The notes under the pieces: generated by a model
Databases searched by the model: none
What the model was told of the DNA's origin: nothing
Seen by the model: the letters and a program-made list of their open reading frames with translations, nothing else
Source: Xenopus tropicalis
Taxonomy: Eukaryota; Chordata; Amphibia; Anura; Pipidae
Direction: 5' to 3'
DNA: 64,000 bases
Assembly: GCF_000004195.4 (NCBI RefSeq)
Contig: NC_030680.2
Coordinates: 144,935,545-144,999,544 of the forward strand
Position numbers and translations under genes: made by a program
Shown: positions 34,673-47,559 of the stretch, in pieces
Numbering within the stretch: position 1 is the stretch's first letter
Layout: each line of letters opens with the position of its first letter

Positions 34673-35049
34673 TAAAGGTGGCCATACACGGGCCGATTCT
34701 AGCTGCCAATATCGGTCCCTTAGAGCGATTCGGCAGCTAATCGGCCTGCATAAGGGCACTATTGACGGGCCTGCCCGACCGATATCTGGCCTGAAATCGG
34801 ACAGATATCGATCGGGCAGGTTAAAAAATTTAGTCGGATCGGGGACCGCATTGGCTCGTTGATGCAGTCCCCGAACTGACTTTGCCTATACCCGTCATTA
34901 TAATTCGATCGTTTGGCCCCAGGGCCAAACGACGAATTAGCCTGGATTCTTCTGATATCGCCCACCCGTAGGTGGGGGATTTCAGGAGAAGATCCGTTCT
35001 CTTGGCGACATCGCCAACCGAGCGGATCTGAAGGTGTATGGTCACCTTA
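34673..35049 (-). mobile_element. Non-autonomous foldback element (ccatacac family), copy 2
   Basis: TAAAGGTGGCCATACACGGG at the left and GGTGTATGGTCACCTTA at the right. Shares GTCGGATCGGGGACCGCAT and TTTGGCCCCAGGGCCAAACG-type modules with 7456-7879 in reverse orientation. Confidence 0.85.
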
Positions 35050-35171
35050 AACTACAACTCCCAGTATGCCATGTTCAACAAGTGAGGGATTTCAGGCTGT
35101 GATAAAAGGCAATGGCACACAGGTCTACAATAGGTGTTAAAAACACAACACCAGAGCACCCCCCTATAGGC

Positions 35172-35530
35172 TTAAGCTGGCCACGCACAACCAGATTTTA
35201 GTCTTCTTCCGATGAACATTCGTACGTTTAAATGCAACGTCCTGAAACTAACATTCAGACTGAAACTGTAGGATAAAGCCCTTAAAATACAAATTGGAGG
35301 ATGTTCTGAACATGAAATAGTTGGCAGACACCCCAAGGATATCGTCAGATAGAAATATCTGCGCGTGTATTGTCCGACCTATTATTTTCTAGCCTGGACG
35401 ATCGATTAAACAACCGATCGCGAAGGTAAGAAAATTATCGGGACAATAATTCAGAAGCCCCCACACAGTCCGAAAATCGAACAAAACTAGGTTTCGTATG
35501 ATTTTATCGGTACGTGTATGGCCAGCTTTA
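35172..35530. mobile_element. Foldback MITE with taaagctggcca ends
   Basis: TTAAGCTGGCCACGCACAAC and CGTACGTGTATGGCCAGCTTTA are inverted ends. The interior is rich in CGATCG/ATCGAT-type palindromes. Related fragments lie at 43924-44118 and 61360-61575. Confidence 0.75.
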
Positions 35531-36057
35531 AAGTAACTGTCTCAAAAAAGCATAGTTTGTTGATAAAAATATCGATATTAAATAAATATCTCCACTAAAC
35601 TAGAGTGGATTTCATAAGTCTTAAAGGACCAGTAGCTGCACATGTGGTGTTTCCCTGATGGCATTTCCACCACAAGAGAGAGACACAAGATCCGGCTGTG
35701 CCACCTATCACTGACGTTAGTAGTAATGAACCTGACATGGCTGGGCCTAAACCATGCATTTGAGAAACCGCTACAGGTGCAATGAGCACAAATGCGCCTA
35801 CAAATAACATTTTTTGGCAACACAAGTCCAACAGTTCTGTAGAAAGTCATTTTTACCTGTGCATAATATTTAAATGTACAAAAAGCCCTTTCGTTTTTGG
35901 TGTTACTGGTCCCTTTATTTGGGGTCCCATCAGAAACGCTGACACTTTACAGGAATACAGGCCCATAGCTCATCCAGATCAATATGACAGGTGATAACAA
36001 GGGCAAGTTGAATAATTTAGCTCTGGGCTAATTTGCCCGTTATAACATTCCCCAAAG

Positions 36058-36177
36058 ATTTGCTCCTTCTAAAAAAAAAAAAATTTAAAGATTTTTATTT
36101 TAATAGTGGTTACCAAATGCCTTCAAATAATATTAGGCAAAGGGCCGCTGGCATTCCAGAGGTGGCACAGAGTTGTG
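36058..36177 (+). repeat. 120-bp duplication, copy B
   Basis: Same sequence as 34446-34566, 1.6 kb away in direct orientation, with unrelated flanks on both sides. A 162-residue ORF starting upstream (36033) is read through it and has no protein-like features. Confidence 0.93.
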
Positions 36178-36703
36178 CCCCAATTTTCAACTATGCCAGA
36201 TACTGGGTGCAGGGATTTTACCTTGGGAACCCAATTACTAATTTGATAATGTCTTTGAAGTCAGTGGAAGCCTACACAGTACACTGCACGCTACTGATGG
36301 CCTGCCTGACCAATATCTGGCCAAATAAATTGGCAAGATATGATATCTACTCAGCAGGGTCAGGAACGCATGGTACAATGATAAATTCATCAGAGCAACC
36401 GGATTTGGCCAAGAACAACGGACCTTGGTTTGGTGACGTTGCCAAAGAAGTGCATCTATTAGTTTATGACCAGCTTAATATCTACCTATGTTTTTTACAT
36501 CAAAAGGCCTTTTGGAGCTGATTTAATATCATAGTAGCTCAACTGCACTGCCACTTTTGTCCATAGTGACCAGATCTTTAATTTCACTTTCTAAGTTGGA
36601 GTAGTCCGATTGCTGATTAGTATAACAAACTATCTCCAAATGGTACTCACCGACTCAATTCATGCAATCATTAAAAGGGAAACTATACCAATTTATGCAA
36701 TCA

Positions 36704-37207
36704 TTAAAGGGAAACTACACCACCAGAATGAATCCTTAACCAACAGTTTATATTATGTTAAGTGGTCTATTAAACAATCTTACTAAACCGGAAAATATAT
36801 AAATCAGTAAATATTCCACTTTTGCAGCTTTACCCTTGAGCCACCATTTAGTGATGTTGTGTGCTCCCTCAGAGATCAGCTGACAGGAAGTGATGCAGCT
36901 CTAACTGTAACAGGAAGTAGTGTGGGGGCAAAAGGTAGAACTCTGCCCATTCATTGGCTGATGGGGCCTAGCATGTATGTGTGCCTTGGCTTGTTTGTGT
37001 GCACTGTGACTCCTATTATCCCAGGGGGGGGTCCTTAATTCTTAAAATGGCTTTCTATTTAGGATTACCCAATAGCACATACTACTAAAATAGTATATTT
37101 TTCTGAAAATGGTTTATTTAGATGAAATGGGGTATTACATATGAGCAGTTTTATGCAATATATTTTTATAGAGACCTACGTTGTTCAGGGATATAGTTTT
37201 CCTTTAA
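36704..37207 (+). mobile_element. piggyBac-like MITE
   Basis: TTAAAGGGAAACTACACC at the left and GATATAGTTTTCCTTTAA at the right, with TTAA at both ends. The left end is preceded by a partial duplicate, TTAAAAGGGAAACTATACC, near 36671. Confidence 0.85.
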
Positions 37208-37946
37208 GTTGTATTAAGACCTTAGCAAACATTTTGGGGCAACCCCCTTTCTCAAGAGCTCTTGCTGATTGGTAGCTACTGATAACTGGTGCAACTGAGC
37301 ACCTATTTTAGTAAATTAGCCCTTTGTCTCCCAAACACAGTACAAAACTACAGATCTCCCATAGTCTCAGCGTAACGCACATCCTTGTCTAATCGCTGAA
37401 AGGTAACCTGAACAAGGTTAATTAGTTAATTGCCCATTAACTGAAGAATTGTTACAGGCTGGCCAGATGGTTACATTTTACTGCAGCTCCTACCTTGATG
37501 GGTAACGGTGCTCAGAAGCAAAATTACAGCAACACAGTATCAAAAGGGCTACAGGCCATTTACTATTACATCTTTAAAGCAATATTAAATTAAAATGTAA
37601 TTTTATTTTAGCAGCCCCGCAGGTAACAATGAGAGGAAACGTGGTGCTGGTTTTACAAACACAACTGGAGTGACTGCACTATTTCCTCCACCGACAGGTA
37701 AGAAAGCAGTATTATTTCTCCAGATACAGAGTGGGGGGTCACAAAGTCTTGTAATCTAATTAGAGGGAAGGATAAAAAGTGACCTACTAAAGACTACTTA
37801 ACAAGTAATACGTTAATGTCAGAGTTCCTGCTGGCCCTATCACGGGCAAATGCAGTAACAAGTACACAAGATTTGGAAGAATCTCCAACGCTCTCTGGGT
37901 TTCTCTGACCGACACAGTGTAGGCAACATAGAATGATCACCCATGT

Positions 37947-38432
37947 TTAAAGGAGAAGGAAAGGCTAATAAAGAGTTAATCTCAAACTGCAGGCATACCT
38001 TCAGTTCTCTCAATAGTGCCCTCAAGTCTCTCTATATTTCTCCCGTTCAGATGATTAGAAGCCTCATAGGAAAAAAAAAAAACGCTGAGCTGTGTAAAAA
38101 AAAGTTCATAATGCCCATAATGCCTCATTCCTGCACCAAGACCAACGTAAATGCTCAGTTAGTTAGACTATGAGTCAGCTTCCTGCTGATTGGCTCAGAT
38201 CACACATTCCTAAGGGGGGGGAGGGAGTTCTTAGCATTCTTGAGGGAGGGGGAGCAGGAAAGGGGAGAGAGGAGAGAGCTGTGTGTCTCTGGCACAGGAA
38301 AACAAACAGACAAGAAATCCTGTATCTTTTGAAAAAGAACTCAGTGCAGTGTTTCTGTGAGTGCTTATGGCTGTATTTCCATAGACCTTTCTGATAAAGC
38401 TTACTTAGTTTTTACCTTTCCTTCTCGATTAA
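37947..38432 (+). mobile_element. TTAA-type MITE, intact paralogue of the Tc1-interrupted copy
   Basis: Runs TTAAAGGAGAAGGAAAGGC to CCTTTCCTTCTCGATTAA. On its reverse strand it reads through GAGCATTTACGTTGGTCTTG, exactly where the other copy has the Tc1-like insertion. ORFs inside are spurious. Confidence 0.88.
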
Positions 38433-38954
38433 AATCACTGGGGGGTGCCGAAAATTTTGGCGCTCCCCAGTGATTATATCTTTTATATCCTTAAAGGAGA
38501 AGAAAAGGTACATCAGCAGTGTTTCCCATTAGACGCAGATTCAATCTTATTTTAAGTGGATCAAACCTTAACCCTACTTTCATTAAGAGAACTAAAGCTT
38601 CTATGAATGCCTAGATTTGGTCAGGCAGTTCGGCCGATACCAACCACAGCACCCAACTATCTGGGCATAAACCAACTCAGTTCTAACAAGTCATCTTACG
38701 ATCAAAATTGATCTGTCCAAAATGTAAATTTCATCTGCTGATGCACCTCGTCAGTCAGTGTATGGTGCATGGGAATCATTCGGCTGACAACAGAATGGGG
38801 TCAGGCATACGGTATAAGTCTGTTGGGCCTGTGAATCAGTCGGTATCAGGCAGTCCCATACCCCAAAGATACACACAGGTCAAGGGTTCACGCGCTACTT
38901 CTAAAATGTTGTCATAACATATATACATGGAAATAATGCTTTATCCCACATTTA

Positions 38955-39310
38955 CAGTTCCATAGTTATGTTGGGTTGAAAAAAGACTAAAGTCTATCAA
39001 GTTCAACCTCTCCAAATAAACCCCAGTGCATCTATACACTCGCATACATAAACCATATATACCAGCATCAATACTGTAGATATTAATATCACAATAGCCT
39101 CATCCAGGCCCCTCTTATAGGCATTAACAGAATCTGCCATTTCAAAATCACTCAGAAGAGCATTCCCCAACCTCACTGCCCTCACCGTGAGGAATCCCCT
39201 ACACTTCTTTATGGGGGAAAATGTATCCCCATATCTGTTTATAATCTCCTCCATGCTACTAGTAAAGAGTGATCGTCCCCTTTTTTTCCCCCCAAGAGAA
39301 AAACAACCCC
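38955..39310 (-). mobile_element. 5'-truncated non-LTR retrotransposon 3' end
   Basis: On the minus strand it encodes RGFLTVRAVRLGNALLSD and MADSVNAYKRGLDE, the extreme C-terminus of a CR1/Rex1-type reverse transcriptase. It ends in the GTTGAACTTGATAGACTTT tail. Interrupted frame; dead copy. Confidence 0.8.
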
Positions 39311-41039
39311 ATTCTTAACAATCTACCCTAACTTCAAGTTTACATAGCACAGTGCACCCCAAATCTTGCCCTAATAACCTTCAAGTTGGATTTCCAGGAC
39401 CCCACCCTTTTAATCAGGGCAACTATGTCATTTCCACTTGACACAGGCTTCTTCCCAGCTTGGCAGGCATTCAGTCTGTACTCAGTCAGCGACTATTTTC
39501 TTCTCCTAAGTCAGAAGGCTGTATATTGCAGTAGGTCACAAGCAGGTGATGATAAACCACTTTAAATGTACACCACAGACACATTCTAGGAAGGCAGAAA
39601 TTCACTGTAAGTGATTAAAGTGATACTGTAGATTTATGACAGTGCCCCCACCCCACATCCCAGGGTGCTGGGCCTGACTCTCTGCAGAGTACGAGATGAG
39701 GGTGGTTATTACTCTTGTGCTCTCACCATGGGTCAGATTGGTTGTCTGTCTCTTATAAAGGGCAGTCTATTAGCTTCCGTGTATAATATCTGATCAGAAA
39801 TTGTTCAGTTATCCATCAGGTGGGCAAAAAATACTGTTGCATGGATGGCGCTCGGCTAATTGGGCTATAGGTACGATTTACAGCCAATGGCACTAAACAC
39901 ACCCAAATGTAATCTGATCACTGACTTGAAGGCCAAGCTATTGGATCAGCTCTTACCAGCCTACTAATTTAATAGCTACATCTGCTTCTTTGGAGATCTG
40001 TCCTAAAGAGTTGATCATTCTGTGCATGATTGTGCCACAGTCAGATGACAAAATGTTAGTTCTGTGTGTTTTTTTTCTTTCTCTCAAAAATCTCCTGCTG
40101 CCATTAGGTGAGAGCAATGTCAGTATCAATTCAAGATATTCTTCTTACTGGATCTGACACTAATGTCAAATACATTTGCCTGAGACCATTATCTGCAACT
40201 AAACTGGGAACATAGCTAGTGCTATAGGTTTGGCACTAGATCCCATTGTTTATCAGTATGTAAAATGGGTAAATAAAAGTTCACACTGATACTGGACCCA
40301 AAAGCATTCTAAAGAAGGCATTCTAAATTTAAGTCATCAGGGCACTGGGCAATAATTGTATGAGACAGTGTCATATAACACAGCAAAGCTTTCACAATGG
40401 AGAAGGAATAAAGATTCTGACAATATGCTGAGGGCTACAATGGCAGATTTGAGAGCAAACGAAGCATCAGTTCAGACAGAGAGAGAAACAATTAGCTCTG
40501 TACAGGATGAGCCATACACCGTTACAAGGTGAAAAATAACTGGTGTGATGATATCAACCATAAGCAGTTACTAATGTCGGTTGCTTTGCATTATGTAAGA
40601 AAATGCCCTCTTATGCCCATGGACAAGTGTCAGCCGTTTGCCCAACACAGTTTTATTTCCACCATCTTTCCACCAACAGCCATACAGGAGCTACGCACAA
40701 AGATGGCAGTTTGAGGTCACCTTCTGGTCCAGTGTAATAACTATTACTACTCACTCCTTCCCAATTTAAATGAGCCATAATACATATCCATGACTTGGGC
40801 CAAAAACCCTGAAACTGAAAGTTAAATTTAAAATTTATCATGCATCCTAGACTTTGACTGCAAGTAGCATTTTCTTAGAGTTACTTATTAAGCACCCACA
40901 GACTAGCACTGCCCATTGGAAAGTAAATCACTAGGATGCACGCAAGATTGCTCCAGTGTAATATAGTACTCAGACTTTCAGGGATGCAGATAGCAACATT
41001 CCAGGGGCCCCCAACACGCCCTGCTCACAGTACATCCCA

Positions 41040-41226
41040 ATTTGGGATGCCCTGAATCCAGTATTCAGTTTGGTATTCGGCCAGGATTCGGCCTTTTTCG
41101 GCAGGGGTCAGAATCCACGGTACTGGCCGAACCAAATCCGAATCCTAATTAGCATATAATTAGGATCTGGTTCGGTATTTGGCAGAATCCCTTGGAATGG
41201 AAACTGGGTTCGGTGCATCCCTAATC
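41040..41226 (+). mobile_element. MITE with gggatgc-ccgaatcc ends
   Basis: TTTGGGATGCCCTGAATCC at the left pairs with GGGTTCGGTGCATCCCTAA at the right. Inside, GGCCGAACCAAATCCGAATCC faces GGATCTGGTTCGGTATTTGG. A shorter copy is at 58250-58343. Confidence 0.75.
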
Positions 41227-41292
41227 ACAATGCTGCTCTGCTTTAACACCACTGATGTCTCCATAAGCTAGAGATATCAACTACTGAAACAA

Positions 41293-41584
41293 TAAAGCTG
41301 GCCATACATGCACCGTTAATATCGTACGATATTCAGTGCATGTATGGCAAGTCGGCGAGTCGACCGGTATCGCAGGAAGCTGCTGATATCGGTCGACTCG
41401 CCGATCGGGTTAAAAGATTTTGATCGGGCGCCATAGAAGGCGCCTGATCAAAATCTGCCTTCAGGCAGAAGGAGGTAGAAATCCTACTGTTTCTACCTCC
41501 TTATCTGCCGTTTCAGCCCTGAACGTTAGTGGCTGATTGAATGATCTTGAAAGATCTCAAATCGCCCCGTGTGTGGCCACCTTT
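41293..41584. mobile_element. Multi-hairpin foldback MITE
   Basis: TAAAGCTGGCCATACATG and TGTGTGGCCACCTTTA form the ends. Between them stand at least four separate palindromes in series, for example GAGTCGACCGGTATC with GATATCGGTCGACTC, GATTTTGATCGGGCGCC with GGCGCCTGATCAAAATC, and AGGAGGTAGAAAT with TTTCTACCTCCT. Confidence 0.85.
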
Positions 41585-41891
41585 AGGGAAAGGGCACACT
41601 AGGGGCAGATTTATTAACATTCGTATTCTTTTCTTTTCCTTGAATTGGCCAATATTATTTTAATTCGCAATAACTCCAAAGGGGAAGTGTGAATGTTACA
41701 AATAATGTAGCAACATGAGTATGTATGGGAAGGTTCTCATGCCGATAAAACTTAAATGCCAGCTGGGGAAGGGCTTTTATACCTGTACATAGGGTTGGAT
41801 TTAGCAAATGGGAACCCAAGGGCCATTGGCTAGAGTGGAAGTTTTAGGACCTTGGGTGCCTATATACAAAAGAAAAAATAGATATTTTATT

Positions 41892-41896
<5 letters not shown>

Positions 41897-41957
<61 letters not shown>

Positions 41958-41962
41958 TTTTT
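41897..41962. repeat. (AT)n plus T run
   Basis: About 22 AT dinucleotides followed by about 22 T. Confidence 0.98.
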
Positions 41963-43336
41963 AACGGTTGTATAGACAACAGTAGAAAGCACCCACAGCA
42001 ATCTTGTTATGAGTGTGGAGGAATAAAGTTTCTATATAAGATTGCTGTGAGCATGAGGCGTGTGGATATCTGATTGGTGAGTGCTAATACAGTCCTGACC
42101 GTGTGCTATATTTAGTGATGGTCAACCAGTAGCACTTTGGGTCCATCAGAACTACTCTGTGTAAGTCAGGCAGGGTGCTTTACATTAAATAACATTAGAA
42201 GCAGTGACAGACAGACAGGTGCATTTTGCCAGCGCTACTCTCCGCTGGACGGCAGTGCACAAAAACCACCTTGTGTGCCACAGCCAGTGATGCTTGTTCC
42301 TGAGATCTGAGAAGCAAGTGATCAAACACTCTTTTTAAGAGGATTTTCTTCTATTCGTCTTCAAGTCTATTCAATGCCCGGTCTGTTCAAAGCCCACATT
42401 CAAATGATCTTACAATATCACAGTTTAAAGCAAACCAAAAGTCAATTTAAAGGACCAGCAACATCAGTAATTGATATGCCTTAAAACAATTGGACATAAT
42501 GATAAATATTTAGCCTGCACTCTTAAAAATGCATCACCATTTCTAAAGAGATGTATGAGAAAAAGTCTTATAGCCTGATACATCTTCTCATAGGACTTTT
42601 AGTGGCACTTCATGAATATGTTTTATCTAAGCTTCTACCTAACTCTATAGACTGGCTGGAGTTTTGGTTTTAAATCTAATAAAACATGGCTGAACCCAGC
42701 AGAGCTGCAAGTATTTATAAAGAGGAAAGATCTTTACTGGGCACATGAAACAAATACTGTACCACTGACACAATCATTTTCTTTTTTTATAAATCCGGCC
42801 CTTTAATGTGAACACCCCATGAAACAGGTGTTAAAAAGAAAAGCAAATCAATGTAATAGTTTCATTTGAAACAAAATGCCTCGTATAAAATTGCATAATC
42901 AATTTGGTGGTTTCCTTTATGTTTCTCTTGCTCAAACACTGCATATCCAAAGAAATATTTGCTCTGGGCATTGTGATATTCAGACAAGCAGGGTCGGACT
43001 GGGCTGGCAGGACTGGGCTGCCCCGGGCCACCATGGGCCCCAATGACCCAGGCCTAATTCTCACCTGCCGGTCCCCCTCATATTGCAGTGGCGTAACTAT
43101 AGGGGAGCTGTATGTGGGGAATTACGCCAGGCCCCGTGGGCGCTCCTTCAAGTTGTTGCAACACCATGGCACCTATGCACAGGTTTATAACTTATTAAAT
43201 AGTGCCTGTTATTGGTCCATTGTCCGCTGCAGGTTGTTCCATCTGCTCAGTCTCGCGGAGACATACAGTGCCATTGGGCATGTAAAGGAACATATCATCT
43301 AACCATGGCACTTCCGTCCTACCATTTGCACATTAT

Positions 43337-43495
43337 AGGGGAGCTTTATCAAAGTGTCATACATTTTTATAAGCATAGAAGCAACGTGTAAAAGTTGGAG
43401 TTGGACATTTAATAAATAAGCTACTGAACATTTCATAGGAGTGAACAGAAAGAGGTTAAGGCTCTAAGTTCACTCTTTGAAAAATCTGCCACTTA
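43337..43495. mobile_element. Decayed copy of the 1-222 palindromic MITE
   Basis: GGGGAGCTTTATCAAAGTGTCATA at the left and GACTTAAAG-like TCTTTGAAAAATCTGCCACTT at the right, with AATAAATAAGCTACTG in the loop region. Imperfect arms. Confidence 0.55.
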
Positions 43496-44328
43496 ATGTA
43501 ACTTCAGGCCCTGGATTGTGTTGAGGTATTAGAAGTACCGTCTCTGCGACAGTATCCAGCCAATACAGCAGACTAGACCCTTCCGCTATCTCACCAACAA
43601 CATATGCTATAGTGGAATTGATTGCTTGCTGGCCAACAAAACTTATTCTCTGTATTCATATAGAAGAACCAACAGAACTTAACCCATTGCTTTCAGGGCA
43701 GTATATACATATAAATACACACCTCTGTTCAATGTGAGCAAAAAGAAAAACAAAATAGAACTTTTGAAAACATTTCTCTTTTAACAAAAAATACTTTTTT
43801 TTCTAAATAATGAACAATAAAATTATTTTTTAAATAATGAAGCACCAAATGGGTATTGTTTTTTATACTCTTACCCTATGACTGGTAAGCTGAGTTAATA
43901 TAAATAAATCTCAATCCTAAAATAAGCCATACACGTACCAATATAATCATACAAAACAAAGTATGATTTTCAGACCACGTGTGGGCTCTGAACTATCGTC
44001 CCAACAATTTGTATACCATGGCTATTGGTTGTTTAGTCGATGAGATAACAATAATATCTGTTCATGTATTGTGTATCTGCCGACTAAAATCTCAACGTGT
44101 ATGGCCAGGAAGTTTTAAAGAGAAATAATACCCCTTTATTTGACATGAGTGAAATAGCAGAATTAAATAAATTTATTTTTTAGTTAGACACATTTCAGAG
44201 ATCTAAAGGAACCCATATTTGTTGGCCTCTGACTTGCTGGAACCATTTCCCAACCCCACTTGGGCTCACAGTGTCATACTCATACATGTATCAGCGACCT
44301 TCCTTAGAGATAACAAGTTTGGGTGTGC

Positions 44329-44330
<2 letters not shown>

Positions 44331-44402
<72 letters not shown>
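44331..44402. repeat. (AT)n microsatellite
   Basis: Two AT blocks with a single TT break. Gives overlapping Tyr-Ile ORFs on both strands. Confidence 0.98.
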
Positions 44403-44407
<5 letters not shown>

Positions 44408-44513
44408 CACACTCCCAACTAGCACTGGTGCATCTAAGGGAATATCAATATCCATATAGAAAATTGGAGCACTCACAGGACTTTTGTGCCCATGAGTGGA
44501 AAAGATTATTTAG

Positions 44514-44861
44514 CAGGGCTGTGGAGTTGGTAGATAAATTCTCCGACTCCTCAGTTTCTGATACTTCCGACTCCACGACTCCGACTCCTCTGTTTTTAGT
44601 ATGCTAATGTATTTTATACATTCATACAGTCAATGAAAAGCTTCATGGTCACTCAACGTGTTCGTTTATGCACTGCGTGCATTGGGCTTTATTCTTATAG
44701 CAGAGAAATAATTATGACTGTTTGTGAATTGGGACATTTAAACTTGCTTTTTTTTTTTATTATTCCCATTTAAATTTAGTAGGAGTCGGAGTCGGTTCAT
44801 TTTTTGCCGACTCCGACTACAGGTACCCAAAATTGACTCCGACTCCGACTCCACAGCCCTG
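44514..44861. mobile_element. hAT-type MITE with perfect 8-bp target duplication
   Basis: Ends CAGGGCTGTGGAGTTGG and CCGACTCCACAGCCCTG are inverted repeats, with GACTCCGACTCC subrepeats inside. Both sides carry TTATTTAG (44506-44513 and 44862-44869). 348 bp, noncoding. Confidence 0.92.
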
Positions 44862-44868
44862 TTATTTA

Positions 44869-45138
44869 GGGCAGTGGCACACAATAAATCTTCTCTATTG
44901 TGGGCGACTAATCTCCCCAACATGCCATCCCACTGGCAAGAATGTAAATCGCTGGTGGGGTGGCATACGTGTCGCTTCGTTTTCCCAAAGTTGCCCGAAG
45001 TTTCCTTGCGAAGCGACAAGAATGCTATCCCACCGGCGATTTACATTCTTGCCAGTGGGATGGCATGTTGGGGAGATTAGTCACCCACAATAGCAAAGAT
45101 TTATCCCGGGCAACTAATCTTCCTGTGTGCCACTGCCC
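44869..45138. mobile_element. PIF/Harbinger-like palindromic MITE
   Basis: GGGCAGTGGCACACAATAAA and CCTGTGTGCCACTGCCC ends are flanked by TTA on both sides (44866-44868 and 45139-45141), the PIF/Harbinger target form. The 270-bp body is a long foldback around GCGAAGCGAC. Its left border is shared with the target duplication of the adjacent hAT element. Confidence 0.88.
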
Positions 45139-45690
45139 TTAATTTCGTCAACATTTCGGTCCTGCTAAGAGAACCTTGTCTTGAGAAAAGTCCTCTCAGC
45201 AGGACAGAAACGTACTTAATTACATTTTTATTAAATGTATCTATTAGTTTTCACTATAATTCTTTCTACTATGAAGAATGAGTGCACTAGTTATTTTAAG
45301 TAAATAAAGCGAAAGTCTAATTGCTAGATTCTCTACTTTCGGTATATGAAGCACATCTGTGCTATGAATCACGTTTGTGGTAACCCAAGTGCTTGTTATA
45401 AAAACGTACAGTTTGGAGCACAGGGTGGGACAATGCAGTGTTAACCCAGCAACTTAAATAAGGGGCAATTTTGCACCAGGTACTGGTGAATCACTTCAAT
45501 ATTAGAAGCATTAATAATGGTATTAGAACCCAGTTTATTTGGCACAAGCTGCTAGAGGAACCCAGGAATTGCCACCTGACAGATGTCCTTGTATAATGAC
45601 TGACTGCACTTTTGTATTAGGTTTTCTAAGCCACCACCTAAGTTCCACAAAACTGAATCTGCAGTCTCACCTACTCCCCAAATAGTGATA

Positions 45691-45979
45691 CAGGTATGGG
45701 ATCTGGAAACCCAATATCCAGAAAGTTCTAAATTATGGGAAGGCCATCTCCCATACAGACCATTTTAAAAAAACTATTTCCTGTATCTTTGTATTAATAA
45801 AACGATACCTTGTACATGATCCCAATTAAGATAAAATGAATTCTTATTAGAGGCAAAACAATCGTATTGGGTTCATTAATGTTTACTAGATTTTCTAGTA
45901 GACTTAAGGTTACTTAAAGATCCCTTATATGGAAAACCCTAGATCTCAAGCAGTCTGAATAACAGGTCCCCTACTTGTA
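45691..45979 (+). mobile_element. TA-target MITE, simple copy
   Basis: CAGGTATGGGATCTGG at the left, ACAGGTCCCCTACTTG at the right. The single middle unit contains TTGTACATGATCCCAATTAAG once. It shows the state before the tandem expansion seen at 12.8 and 23.3 kb. Confidence 0.85.
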
Positions 45980-46239
45980 CTTTAACTATCAGCTGTTCTG
46001 AAACTGCACCAATGCAAATCTCAGAGAAAGTACAATGTTCAGTAGCAAAAACTGAAAGAGAAATTAGAAGTTGTGAAACCAACGCGGCTCACCCCTGAGC
46101 AGGCAAGCTGTAAATTGGAGTTTCAGGGACTAAATGCATACACACTAAAAAAGGATCCGATTGCTTTCAACAAACCCCAGTGACCTGTGCGGCACAGAAT
46201 GCACATAAGGAAAGTGATAGTATTTAAAGGAGAGGTACC

Positions 46240-46770
46240 ATATAAGAAAGGAACCTCCTTAGTGACTGTACTCACTTACCTGGTACCTTGGGTTGGTGCT
46301 ACTACCACCAGATAATGGCACCAGCTCTGGGTTCATCCAAGCGAACACCACAGATTGATTCTCATTCTATTTCTCCGTTTTTTTGTGCGGGTCTACATGC
46401 ACAGTAGATTGAAACGCTAAACTCAAACAAAAGCTGGCTTTTTCACTCTGCTGTCAATGCTTCGCCCCCCGGAATTTTAAATACTGAAGAAGCAGAATAA
46501 CAGGATCACTCTGTGGTGCTCTCCACAAAGAACTGCGGGCCGGGCGGTTTTCTGCTAACTGGAGCAATGGCCCAGGGTATTAGGAAAGTAAATACAATCA
46601 CTTGGAGGTGCCTAACTTTTTGATTCCAAAGACTGAAAGAAATCCACGATACCTGTACAAACCTTTTTCTAACCCCCCTCACCCTGTTCCATGTGAAGTG
46701 ATGAATTGTGGTACCCGAAATCCCTCTGCTTTGTAAATCTATGTGCCACCCACTACGAAAAGCCGAGGGA
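46240..46770. mobile_element. Probable foldback transposon fragment
   Basis: CTTACCTGGTACCTTGGGTTGG, ACATGCACAGTAGATTGAAACG and GCGGGCCGGGCGG blocks resemble a GC-rich interspersed frog element with a facing half near 46440-46520. The ends are not defined. Confidence 0.4.
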
Positions 46771-47080
46771 CATCAAATAGGTTTTAGCCCAGATTGAAAT
46801 CAGGCAATATATATTATTCATCATTTCCTAATGATGAGGGTACATTCAAAAAAGGGTATAAGAATATGGAGAATATTTTATGGAGAATTTGGCTACATCC
46901 AATATTATATATTAGGTGCATCACTGAAAATAATGCCTACAAATCCAGTATTGACTGTATGTCACCTATCCTTCTATGAATCTGATTTCAACTATGACAA
47001 CTGAAGGGGATATTCAACCAGAATGATAAGGTGACAGTAACAAACTGGATCACGTAGTGCAGGCTACAGTGCAGGTTTAT

Positions 47081-47559
47081 TTAAAGGGAACTCCACCCAA
47101 ACACAACTTAAGTTTTTAAAAAGTAAACATAAACGCAAGCAACTTTGGAACATACATCAATTAAAAAACTGAAGACTAATTAATGACTAATTTGAGACTC
47201 AAATAAAATGTAACAGTAGTCGCGCCTGTCCTCAGCCTGCATCCTCCAAATCCCACAATTCCCTGCTGCACACGCGATGTCAATAAGGAAAGGAACATCT
47301 CAGTGCAATGCATTGTGGGTTAGCTGTAAGCTGTGGAGAAGTTGCTACAATTTGTAACATCAATGTTTTAGTCCCTCCTCCCCTGCCAGGATTTCAAATG
47401 ATCCAGAAAGAGAAAAGCTGTTTTGCATCTCACAAATAGAACCTTATGCGCTTTATGGCTAAATGAGCTATGATTAAGTGCCCCTTTTAGGCTCTCTTTA
47501 TGAGATGCAATTTCTTTAAATAAAGTTTTCGAAATCTGCACTTTATCAGGTCTACTTTA
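47081..47559 (-). mobile_element. piggyBac-like MITE, minus orientation
   Basis: TTAAAGGGAACTCCACCCAAAC at the left is the complement of the right end of 25691-26246. TCCCACAATTCCCTGCTGCACAC and ACAATGCATTGTGGGT-type blocks follow. The right portion (47440-47559) differs, with a TTAA at 47556. Confidence 0.75.

Noticed and set aside
36033..36521. 162-residue plus-strand ORF
   Set aside because: Runs through the 120-bp duplication and an A run; low complexity start, no recognisable domain, no splice or promoter evidence.
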